Part shown: positions 1 through 5,273 of the stretch, one piece after another | Position numbering within the stretch: position 1 is the stretch's first letter | Layout of the letters: each line of letters begins with the position of its first letter | Source: Thiolapillus brandeum | Lineage (GTDB): Bacteria > Pseudomonadota > Gammaproteobacteria > Chromatiales > Chromatiaceae | Assembly (NCBI GenBank): GCA_011051425.1 | Contig: DRLF01000138.1 | Span: 1-7,168, forward strand | Length of the DNA: 7,168 bases | Direction: 5' to 3' | Position numbers and translations under genes: made by a program | The notes under the pieces: model-generated | The model's input: only the letters and a program-made list of their open reading frames with translations | Databases searched by the model: none | What the model was told of the DNA's origin: nothing

Positions 1-1
1 C

Positions 2-1441
2 GTAGCGATTGTTCTCAAACAGTTTGCTCAGGGAAGCGTTCATCTGCTGCTCCAGCTTCTGCCATCGCCACCTGGGAATGGCAACATAGTGGAAACCCGG
101 AGGCATGTTGCCATGGCACAAATCCTTCAGGCTCGTCCTGCGGACATTCTCTTGCGCGTAGAACCTGGCAGAGAAAGGCGGTTTTCCAAGATAGTAGATC
201 ATTGTCGGTGTATGCCCTGCAGCCGTGGTTTCAGCGTCAACCGATTTCCGCACGAACTCAACCAGACTCTTTTCCGATTTGATGCTATTGGGGTTCCTCG
301 CGATCTCGATCAGAAAACCCATGGAAACCAACGGCACCAGCCAGATCAGAAGCAGGCTGACTGTGCGGATGAACTTACTGTTACCGAAAGCCGGCTCCAG
401 CGCCATGGCCAACAGTAGGGCAAAGGCCGGCAGTGAAGGCAGTATGTAAGTCCACAGCACATTGCCTGCAGGTGTAAAAAAAACCGGCGTGAACAGCGCC
501 CAGAGCAACAGATAGGCATTCACCGGCTGCACGATCGCGGTCCGGAGCACAGACCTGCCAGCAGTACTGAACAAACGTCCCAGCAGCAGTACAATAGCGA
601 GAAGCCCCCAGGGAAATGCAGCGATCACCCAGTGTCCCCAGATGGCGCCTTTCACGTTCTTGTGAGCCGTACCATACATGTCACCGCTCCAGCCGGGATC
701 TATAAAGCGCATGAAGTGTTCGCCGACAATGAAATAGTTCAGGAATCCCGGCGTCTTCAATTCAGCGGCCACATACCAGGGCAGGCTGATCAGCAGGGTC
801 AGCAGGCTCCCTTTCAGCCAGGGCAATGCCCTGAGATGCTGAAGCGCGATACCGGATCTGTACAAAAAAGCCCAGACCGTGATGGGTGCGAATACCAGCA
901 CCAGAGCAAGCGGTCCTTTCGCCAGCAGACCGATGGCCAGACCGAGAAAAAAGCCGTAACGCCAGTACCAGCGCGGTTCCGCTACCGCCAGAAAGAAGGC
1001 CGTCAGCGACCAGGCAACGCCCAGCGTGAGGAAAGGGTCGGTCAGCACGGCCCCCGATGACAGAAACACCAGTGCAGTTGTCAGGTAGATCAGGACGGCG
1101 CTTTGTGCTACCCGCCGGGTGCTTTGCTGCAGCGCGAAACGCCACAGCAGCCACAGCGTCGCCAGTGTCGCCAGCAACGATGGCAGACGCACCGCAAATT
1201 CATTGATACCCAGCATCTTGAAAGACAGTGCTTCCAGCCAGAACGCCAATGGCGGTTTCCCCCAGAAAGGCGTTCCCGGCTCGAACCACAAGGTTATCCA
1301 GTCATTGCCCGTCACCATGAGACGGGCAATTTCAGCGTAACGGGGCTCGGATGTATCCGTCAGAGGCACGTAGGCCATACCGATCAGGCGCAGTACCACG
1401 ATGGCCACAACCACGAGAAAGAAGTTTCTGGACTTCAGCAT
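2..1441 (-). CDS. ArnT/PMT-family GT-C glycosyltransferase (3' end beyond the left edge)
   Basis: Integral membrane glycosyltransferase of the PMT/ArnT (GT-C, GT83-like) type, expected to move a sugar from a polyprenyl-phosphate donor to an acceptor on the periplasmic side. I translated the minus strand from the ATG at 1441; it stays open for 480 codons to the window edge, so the C-terminus is missing. Visible signs: an N-terminal membrane segment (about residues 6-24); then the loop T-D-T-S-E-P-R-Y-A-E-I (28-38), matching the D-E-x-R-Y-A motif of the first periplasmic loop of ArnT; G-K-P-P (61-64), matching the conserved K-P region; then many hydrophobic segments. Its ATG overlaps the stop codon of the upstream glycosyltransferase (TAATG), so translation is probably coupled. 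That neighbour is the likely maker of its lipid-linked sugar donor. The acceptor (lipid A, O-antigen or protein) cannot be told from sequence. The family assignment is solid; calling it ArnT itself is not justified. Confidence 0.88.
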   Translation of the reverse strand, partial: MLKSRNFFLVVVAIVVLRLIGMAYVPLTDTSEPRYAEIARLMVTGNDWITLWFEPGTPFWGKPPLAFWLEALSFKMLGINEFAVRLPSLLATLATLWLLWRFALQQSTRRVAQSAVLIYLTTALVFLSSGAVLTDPFLTLGVAWSLTAFFLAVAEPRWYWRYGFFLGLAIGLLAKGPLALVLVFAPITVWAFLYRSGIALQHLRALPWLKGSLLTLLISLPWYVAAELKTPGFLNYFIVGEHFMRFIDPGWSGDMYGTAHKNVKGAIWGHWVIAAFPWGLLAIVLLLGRLFSTAGRSVLRTAIVQPVNAYLLLWALFTPVFFTPAGNVLWTYILPSLPAFALLLAMALEPAFGNSKFIRTVSLLLIWLVPLVSMGFLIEIARNPNSIKSEKSLVEFVRKSVDAETTAAGHTPTMIYYLGKPPFSARFYAQENVRRTSLKDLCHGNMPPGFHYVAIPRWRWQKLEQQMNASLSKLFENNRY

Positions 1442-2442
1442 TACTGATCCGTATCGCCGGAATCTCCCCGGGGACCGGTAATGTCATGGATCAGGTACAG
1501 CGGGCGTTGCTTGCTTTCAACATAGGTCTTGCCCACATACTCGCCCAGAATGCCAATGGAAAGCAGTTGCACACCACCCAGGAAAGTGACCACCGCGATC
1601 AGGGAGGGATAGCCCCGTACGACTTCGCCGAGGAACAGCGTCTTCAGAATGATCCAGCAACCGAACAGCAAACCCAGCAAGGCAGTAAAGGCGCCAAGAC
1701 CGATCATCCAGCGCAAGGGGCCGATGGAGAATGACGTAATGCCCTCGAAAGCCAGCCCCAGCAGGGAAAAATAGTTCCATTTGGTCTCGCCGGCGGCGCG
1801 GGGAGCGCGATCATATTCGAGAATGATAGTGGGAAAACCCACCCAGGCGAACAAACCCTTCATGTACCTGTTACGCTCGGGTAGCCGCAGCAGTGCATCC
1901 AGCGCACGTCGGCTCATGAGCCGGAAATCTCCCGTGTCTTCGGGAATGGTGAAATCAGACAGACGGTTCAGCAGCCGATAGAAAAGATAGGCGCTGAAAC
2001 GCTTGCTGTGAGTTTCCCCTTCCCGGGAACGGCGCTTCATGGTGACCACGTCAACACCTTCTTTCCAGGCGTCCAGCATTTTGGGGATCAGCTCCGGCGG
2101 GTCCTGAAGATCCGCATCCAGCACGATCACGGCAGCTCCTGAGGCCTGTGACAGCCCCGCCGTTAGCGCCGCTTCCTTGCCGAAATTGCGCGACAGTCGA
2201 ACCGCTTTCACGACATCCGACTCACGCGCCAGCTCCACCATGTATTCTCCACTGCCGTCCTTGCTGCCATCATCCACCAGCACGATTTCATAGGTGATGG
2301 CCAGGGGCTGCAATACCTCGCGAAGACGGTCATACAATTGCGGTAATACGGGTTTTTCATTGTAGATGGGTACCACGACAGACAATGTCGGTTCGGCTGC
2401 CTGTACATCCTCCGAAGCCCGTGGGCCGTTACTCGCGCTCAT
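1441..2442 (-). CDS. GtrB/DPM1-like polyprenyl-phosphate glycosyltransferase (GT2)
   Basis: Family 2 glycosyltransferase that transfers a sugar from a nucleotide-sugar to undecaprenyl phosphate at the cytoplasmic face of the inner membrane. The 333 residues show the GT-A fold: V-V-P-I-Y-N-E at 23-29, V-D-D-G-S at 56-60, the metal-binding D-A-D at 109-111 followed by L-Q-D-P-P, the G-D-F-R-L-M motif at 171-176, and E-R-N-R-Y-M-K-G at 189-196. Two C-terminal membrane segments (about 244-270 and 280-302) end in G-E-Y-V-G-K, as is typical of GtrB, ArnC and DPM1-like bacterial enzymes. A good Shine-Dalgarno (AAGGTGG, 2449-2455) lies six bases before the ATG. The gene overlaps the GtrA-like gene by 14 bp and the ArnT-like gene by 1 bp, so all three form one operon. 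The sugar is not predictable: GtrB (glucose) and ArnC (aminoarabinose) types share these motifs. Confidence 0.93.
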   Translation of the reverse strand: MSASNGPRASEDVQAAEPTLSVVVPIYNEKPVLPQLYDRLREVLQPLAITYEIVLVDDGSKDGSGEYMVELARESDVVKAVRLSRNFGKEAALTAGLSQASGAAVIVLDADLQDPPELIPKMLDAWKEGVDVVTMKRRSREGETHSKRFSAYLFYRLLNRLSDFTIPEDTGDFRLMSRRALDALLRLPERNRYMKGLFAWVGFPTIILEYDRAPRAAGETKWNYFSLLGLAFEGITSFSIGPLRWMIGLGAFTALLGLLFGCWIILKTLFLGEVVRGYPSLIAVVTFLGGVQLLSIGILGEYVGKTYVESKQRPLYLIHDITGPRGDSGDTDQ

Positions 2443-2860
2443 GGAAAACCACCTTGTGATAAAGAGTAAAATTCAGGAGCGTTACCAAGGCTGTGGTCAG
2501 CAATTGCGCCCAGGCCGCATTGTTCAGCAGAAAACTGTACAGCAGATAGAACAGCAGGATATTCGCTACCCAGCCCACCAGTACCACCTTGAGGTAGTCC
2601 GGAATAACGGTAGCATGGGCTGTCTGGCATTTGAAAGTATGGTAGTACTGCATCAGATAATTGGTCACGGCTCCCGCTCCTGCGCCCACAGCTGTGGCCG
2701 GCGTGGCATTCATGCCGAACTGCATCAGCAGCCACATGAGCGACCAGTGCACCGCCGTGGCAAGCCCGCCACTGGTGAGGAACCGCACCCATAAACCGAC
2801 AAAAGATGTAGCATTCGGCATCAGCGTCGGGTTGGCCGGCATTCTGTCCAATCCCGACAT
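2429..2860 (-). CDS. GtrA-like small membrane protein
   Basis: Four-helix membrane protein of the GtrA family (143 residues), thought to assist translocation of polyprenyl-phosphate-linked sugars across the inner membrane. Hydrophobic segments lie at about 21-47, 52-70, 88-112 and 115-135. Family-like signatures are R-F-L-T-S-G-G-L-A-T (26-35), the N-Y-x-x-x-x-Y-H-T-F-K stretch (67-77), and L-N-F-T-L-Y-H-K-V-V-F near the C-terminus (129-139). The first ATG (2860) has a weak AGGA seven bases upstream. In-frame ATGs at residues 7 and 14 are alternatives, since the first 20 residues are polar and GtrA proteins often begin close to the first helix. It is the first gene of the three-gene glycosylation operon, overlapping the GtrB-like gene by 14 bp. 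Assignment rests on length, topology, signature residues and the diagnostic neighbour. Confidence 0.87.
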   Translation of the reverse strand: MSGLDRMPANPTLMPNATSFVGLWVRFLTSGGLATAVHWSLMWLLMQFGMNATPATAVGAGAGAVTNYLMQYYHTFKCQTAHATVIPDYLKVVLVGWVANILLFYLLYSFLLNNAAWAQLLTTALVTLLNFTLYHKVVFHERE

Positions 2861-3021
2861 GCAGCAATCCTGCTGTCCCTCATGGCACTGTCTGGAGGCA
2901 ATCTGTGGCTGATCATCGGCGATGCTTGGAATCGTAAATTGGTGTTATTTTAACAGCTTGCCGGTGAACATGCGCCGGTATCCGTGCTCGGACCAGGTGG
3001 CTGCTGCCGTAGAAGATCCGA
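2861..3021. promoter_or_regulatory. Divergent intergenic region between the glycosylation operon and the transporter gene
   Basis: This 161-bp gap separates divergently transcribed genes and should hold promoters for both. Its AT-rich core around 2930-2956 contains TAAAAT on the minus strand (a 5/6 match to the -10 consensus), but no convincing -35 at proper spacing. On the plus strand TTGGAA (about 2927-2932) stands near T-rich hexamers, again with imperfect spacing. A short GC-rich inverted repeat (CCGG ... CCGG, about 2961-2978) is present. I looked for a yybP-ykoY manganese riboswitch, which precedes some genes of the GDT1 family, and did not see its conserved elements. The promoter assignment is inference from the layout. 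Confidence 0.35.
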
Positions 3022-3672
3022 ATGTCATCGACTGCTTTGAACTGTACAATGCATATCCCTCCTGAAGATATAGTTCCACTGATGGATCAAGACACCTCTT
3101 CTTCTGCCATTTCCCTGCTTTCCACTTTTGCGCTTATCGGCCTGGCTGAAATGGGAGACAAGAGTCAACTGGTCTGTCTTACCCTGGCGGCACGCTACCG
3201 GGCGCTGCCGGTACTCGCAGGCGCCGTGCTCGCTTTTGCCTTGCTGAATCTGGGTGCCGTACTGTTCGGTTCTGCCCTGGCTAAATGGCTGCCTCCACAA
3301 TGGGTAACCCTGGCCGTAGGAATTCTCTTTCTGGCTTTCGGCCTGCACGCCATCCGTTCCGGGAATGTGGACGAAGAGCCTCTGGAAACGGAAACCCGGA
3401 GCGGGCGCAGCCTGTTGCTGAGTACCCTGCTGCTTATCGGTCTGGCTGAATTTGGTGACAAGACCCAGATAGCGGTCGCCGGACTGGCAAGCACATCAGA
3501 TCCGACTGCGGTATGGCTGGGTGCGACCCTGGCGCTGGCCATGACTTCAGCAATCGGCGTATGGGCAGGACGAACCCTGCTGCAGCATATTCCCATTCCA
3601 CTGATGCATCGCATCAGTGGCATTCTCTTCCTGGCCATGGGCGGTTTTTCACTGGCCAGCCTATTGATGTGA
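3022..3672 (+). CDS. TMEM165/GDT1-family (UPF0016) cation transporter
   Basis: Inner-membrane cation/proton exchanger family; bacterial members characterised so far export manganese, and eukaryotic members move Ca2+ and Mn2+. The hallmark E-x-G-D-K-(S/T)-Q motif occurs twice, once per half: L-A-E-M-G-D-K-S-Q and L-A-E-F-G-D-K-T-Q, exactly 100 residues apart, in a protein of about six hydrophobic segments with a charged central loop (D-E-E-P-L-E-T-E-T-R-S-G-R). The longest start (3022) is preceded by AGAAG six bases upstream. A start at 3082 (Met-Asp-Gln-Asp) would give 196 residues, closer to the usual family length, but has no clear ribosome binding site. The first 20 residues look unlike a signal sequence, so the later start is quite possible. 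It is transcribed alone, divergent from the glycosylation operon. Substrate (Mn2+ most likely) is inferred from the family. Confidence 0.92.
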   Translation: MSSTALNCTMHIPPEDIVPLMDQDTSSSAISLLSTFALIGLAEMGDKSQLVCLTLAARYRALPVLAGAVLAFALLNLGAVLFGSALAKWLPPQWVTLAVGILFLAFGLHAIRSGNVDEEPLETETRSGRSLLLSTLLLIGLAEFGDKTQIAVAGLASTSDPTAVWLGATLALAMTSAIGVWAGRTLLQHIPIPLMHRISGILFLAMGGFSLASLLM

Positions 3673-3706
3673 TGTACTTCGCACTGTTTCAATGAAGCAG
3701 GACCCT

Positions 3707-3726
3707 ACTGTCACCCAAGTGACAGT
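3707..3726. promoter_or_regulatory. Perfect 20-bp palindrome, putative Crp/Fnr-type operator (copy 1)
   Basis: ACTGTCAC-CCAA-GTGACAGT is a perfect 8+4+8 inverted repeat. Written as TGTCA-N6-TGACA it has the geometry of a Crp-family operator (TGTGA-N6-TCACA) with the fourth base of each half-site changed. Its centre (3716.5) lies 41.5 bp before the start site predicted from the TATTCT hexamer at 3746-3751, which is the class II activator position. A second copy precedes the next small gene. An RNA hairpin role is less likely, because no U-rich tract follows. Confidence 0.68.
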
Positions 3727-3745
3727 TCAGGCACCAAGGCTCCTC

Positions 3746-3751
3746 TATTCT
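3746..3751 (+). promoter_or_regulatory. -10-like hexamer of the first small-gene promoter
   Basis: TATTCT matches TATAAT at four of six positions and starts 20 bp after the end of palindrome copy 1. No -35 hexamer of quality is present, as expected where an activator overlaps that region. It would place the transcription start near 3758, giving a leader of about 37 bases. The hexamer is weak alone; support comes from the same layout being repeated upstream of the next gene. Confidence 0.4.
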
Positions 3752-3794
3752 GGAATCTACTCAATGAATCTTTCCAGTTTTCTGCGTGGACGAG

Positions 3795-4136
3795 ATGAAT
3801 AAATCCAGTTGCTGCATCGCCGTTTTTCCGGATTACACCGCGGCGGCTGAAGCTATCGACCGTCTGGTGGCAAGCCTCATGGACAAGGATCTGATCTCAC
3901 TGGTTGGAAAGGACGTTCAGCACGGAAAGGTGGGCCTCAACGGACTCTCATCATTGAATGATGATCTGCTTCAGCTGGGTGTTCAGGAAGCCACTTTGCA
4001 TTGTTACCAGTGCATGATCCACGGCGGCTCTTTTCTTGTGGTGGTAAGCGGCAACTACGAGCAGGTGGAAAATGCCTGCGAACATCTTGAAAAGAATACG
4101 CAGGCAGATGTCGCCCTTCATCTCAATGCTCCCTGA
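3795..4136 (+). CDS. Small general-stress-protein-like (GSP17M/YflT-type) protein of unknown function
   Basis: A soluble protein of 113 residues with no signal peptide or membrane segment. The pattern resembles one unit of the general stress protein 17M (YflT-like) domain: an opening strand followed by a helix (A-V-F-P-D-Y-T-A-A-A-E-A-I-D-R-L, about 9-24); then L-G-V-Q-E (61-65) and a helix leading to G-G-S-F-L-V-V-V (77-84); then a last helix (88-100). This match is from memory of the pattern and is tentative. Odd features are an adjacent Cys pair (6-7) and a C-Y-Q-C motif (70-73), which could bind metal or form a disulfide. I prefer the ATG at 3795, with GGA at 3788-3790 as a weak ribosome binding site; a GTG at 3786 in the same frame would add three residues and has no binding site. 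The gene follows palindrome copy 1, suggesting control by a Crp/Fnr-type activator. Confidence 0.72.
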   Translation: MNKSSCCIAVFPDYTAAAEAIDRLVASLMDKDLISLVGKDVQHGKVGLNGLSSLNDDLLQLGVQEATLHCYQCMIHGGSFLVVVSGNYEQVENACEHLEKNTQADVALHLNAP

Positions 4137-4142
4137 AACCTC

Positions 4143-4162
4143 TCTGTCACCCAAGTGACAGA
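4143..4162. promoter_or_regulatory. Perfect 20-bp palindrome, putative Crp/Fnr-type operator (copy 2)
   Basis: TCTGTCAC-CCAA-GTGACAGA shares an uninterrupted 18-base identity with copy 1 (only the two outermost bases differ, and they differ together so pairing is kept). The CCAA centre is in the same orientation relative to the downstream gene. The aligned -10-like hexamer (TAAGGT, 4182-4187) begins 20 bp after the palindrome, the same distance as for copy 1. TATTTT (4187-4192) is an alternative -10. It begins seven bases after the stop codon of the preceding small gene. Confidence 0.68.
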
Positions 4163-4222
4163 TAAACACCACGCGACAAGCTAAGGTATTTTCTACCATA
4201 AGCGTACAGATCACCGACAAGC

Positions 4223-4229
4223 AAGGAGA
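4223..4229 (+). promoter_or_regulatory. Strong Shine-Dalgarno of the 64-residue protein gene
   Basis: AAGGAGA stands seven bases before the ATG at 4237. It is the best ribosome binding site on the plus strand of this window, fixes the start of the small gene, and suggests high expression when induced. Confidence 0.8.
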
Positions 4230-4236
4230 CCCAATC

Positions 4237-4431
4237 ATGAGCAAAACCATTACCAAGACCTTCAAGTCACATGACACACTCAGCAACGTCAGAGAAGACC
4301 TCATCGCCACGGGCATCGAGCAGGAGCAGATCTTCGTAGACAAGGACAACAACCAGGTAAAGGTCATCATCCCTGCGGAAGCAGAACCCGAAATCCTCGA
4401 AATCATGAATCGCCATCAGCCCATCGACTAG
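4237..4431 (+). CDS. 64-residue conserved-looking small protein of unknown function
   Basis: A real small gene despite its length: strong Shine-Dalgarno, own palindrome-bearing upstream region, and a terminator hairpin straight after the stop. The protein is charged, soluble, Cys-free, and reads as strand-helix-strand-helix: I-T-K-T-F (5-9); a helix about 13-25; G-I-E-Q-E-Q-I-F-V (26-34); then Q-V-K-V-I-I-P (40-46); and a helix A-E-P-E-I-L-E-I-M-N-R-H (49-60). This order, with the short helix-turn 'A-T-G-I-E-Q-E-Q-I' and an end in R-H-Q-P-I-D, recalls a half-unit of the YflT/general-stress ferredoxin-like domains and could be a minimal relative of the preceding gene product. That relation is inference from pattern only. 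Shared operator architecture with the preceding gene suggests both are induced by the same signal. Confidence 0.78.
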   Translation: MSKTITKTFKSHDTLSNVREDLIATGIEQEQIFVDKDNNQVKVIIPAEAEPEILEIMNRHQPID

Positions 4432-4438
4432 TGCAATA

Positions 4439-4474
4439 GCGCAAAGGCGTGGACAATCGCCTTTGCGCATTATT
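4439..4474 (+). terminator. Intrinsic terminator-like hairpin between the 64-residue gene and gpmA
   Basis: A perfect 11-bp stem (GCGCAAAGGCG 4439-4449 pairing with CGCCTTTGCGC 4458-4468) closes an 8-base loop and is followed by ATTATT. It starts eight bases after the upstream stop codon. The stem is strong but the U-tract is interrupted, so some read-through into the phosphoglycerate mutase gene is plausible. Confidence 0.7.
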
Positions 4475-4476
4475 AA
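4450..4476 (+). promoter_or_regulatory. gpmA: Possible gpmA promoter overlapping the terminator hairpin
   Basis: TGGACA (4450-4455, 5/6 match to the -35 consensus) lies in the hairpin loop, and TATTAA (4471-4476, 4/6 match to the -10) follows with a short 15-bp spacer. This would put the transcription start at the A of the gpmA ATG (4483), giving a leaderless message, consistent with the absence of any Shine-Dalgarno before gpmA. The suboptimal spacer makes this a weak call. Confidence 0.25.
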
Positions 4477-4482
4477 CCTGTC

Positions 4483-5178
4483 ATGAGCAATGAGGGACAG
4501 TTGGTATTGGTGAGACACGGCAAGTCTGTGTGGAACGGCCAGAACCGCTTTACTGGCTGGGTTGATATATCCCTGGCACGGGAAGGCATGGAAGAAGCGG
4601 TCAGAACAGGACGGCTGCTGCGCAACATGCACTTTGATCTGGCTTTTACCTCATCACTGTTGCGTGCACAGGATACGCTCTACGAAATCCTGAAGCAGAA
4701 CCTCCATTGCGACCAGTACATGCGCATCCATGAATTGAGCAGCGACTGGTACGAACACTTCGTTCCTGTCACGACAGATCTTTCTGAACTGAAAATATAC
4801 ATTTCCGAGAAACTGAATGAGCGCTACTACGGTGACCTGCAGGGCAGGAACAAGGATGCGGCCAAGGAAGAATATGGCGCTGACAAGGTTCATCTCTGGC
4901 GGCGCAGCTATGACATACCGCCACCCGGCGGCGAGAGCCTGGAAATGACGGCACAACGCGTCATCCCCTACTACAAGAGGCATATAAAACCCCATGTGGC
5001 AAAAGGAGAATCCGTGCTGGTATCTGCCCATGGAAATTCCCTGCGCGCGTTGATCATGCACTTGGAACAATTGACCAAAGAGCAGATCCTGGACTATGAA
5101 TTGCCCACGGGATCACCCCATGTCTATCGCTTTGACGCCAACATGCGCATGCTCGACAAACAGGTGCCAACTTATTAA
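4483..5178 (+). CDS. gpmA: 2,3-bisphosphoglycerate-dependent phosphoglycerate mutase, atypical
   Basis: Interconverts 3- and 2-phosphoglycerate in glycolysis and gluconeogenesis (cytosol, histidine phosphatase superfamily). Catalytic features are intact: L-V-R-H-G-K-S (phospho-acceptor His12), N-R-F-T-G-W (21-26), Arg61, N-E-R-Y-Y-G-D-L-Q-G-R-N-K (112-124, acid Glu113), W-R-R (139-141) and S-A-H-G-N-S-L-R (181-188, second His183). Compared with E. coli GpmA (His11, Glu89, His184), about 23 residues are inserted between the N-terminal core and Glu113, and about 25 residues are missing between W-R-R and the second His (P-P-P-G-G-E-S-L is the short form). The E. coli-like C-terminal tail is also absent. 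The ATG at 4483 has no Shine-Dalgarno and follows a hairpin by nine bases. A simple phosphatase of the same superfamily is unlikely given N-R-F-T-G-W and N-E-R-Y-Y-G. Confidence 0.93.
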   Translation: MSNEGQLVLVRHGKSVWNGQNRFTGWVDISLAREGMEEAVRTGRLLRNMHFDLAFTSSLLRAQDTLYEILKQNLHCDQYMRIHELSSDWYEHFVPVTTDLSELKIYISEKLNERYYGDLQGRNKDAAKEEYGADKVHLWRRSYDIPPPGGESLEMTAQRVIPYYKRHIKPHVAKGESVLVSAHGNSLRALIMHLEQLTKEQILDYELPTGSPHVYRFDANMRMLDKQVPTY

Positions 5179-5193
5179 CCCGGCCATCCGGCT

Positions 5194-5222
5194 TTCAACG
5201 TGCAATCAAGGCAGGCTATACT
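5194..5222 (+). promoter_or_regulatory. Putative sigma-70 promoter of the Crp/Fnr-family gene
   Basis: TATACT (5217-5222, 5/6 match to TATAAT) lies 17 bp after TTCAAC (5194-5199, 3/6 match to TTGACA). It would start transcription near 5229, leaving a leader of about 45 bases. No copy of the palindrome is present here, so there is no sign of autoregulation through that site. Confidence 0.45.
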
Positions 5223-5273
5223 CCCGGTTCAAGTTATCCGCACCATGAACCAGGACGGTCAGTCGCGACAACG

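Noticed and set aside
762..1154. Minus-strand open frame of 130 codons in the left region
   Set aside because: It is out of frame with the convincing ArnT-like protein that covers the whole region on the same strand; the composition is frame-shadow-like (Arg/Ala/Gly-rich, no motif).
89..1447. Several plus-strand open frames opposite the GT-C gene
   Set aside because: Their products are Gln/Arg/His-rich low-complexity strings typical of antisense shadows; none has a ribosome binding site or recognisable motif.
2861..3081. yybP-ykoY manganese riboswitch before the GDT1-family transporter
   Set aside because: Expected from the family in some proteobacteria, but I cannot find its conserved sequence blocks or paired helices here; only a short CCGG repeat is present.
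3707..3726. Palindrome as a transcription terminator for the transporter gene
   Set aside because: The stem lacks a following U-tract, and the same palindrome recurs before the next gene at the same distance from the -10 position, which fits an operator better. A REP-like repeat cannot be excluded without the genome.
3951..4632. Minus-strand open frames of 151 and 121 codons opposite the small genes and gpmA
   Set aside because: They run antisense to better-supported genes with good start signals and motifs, and cross the terminator hairpin.
4766..4777. CTGTC-AC-GACAG inverted repeat resembling a third operator
   Set aside because: The half-sites are separated by two bases rather than the four-base centre of the operators, and it lies inside the gpmA coding sequence.
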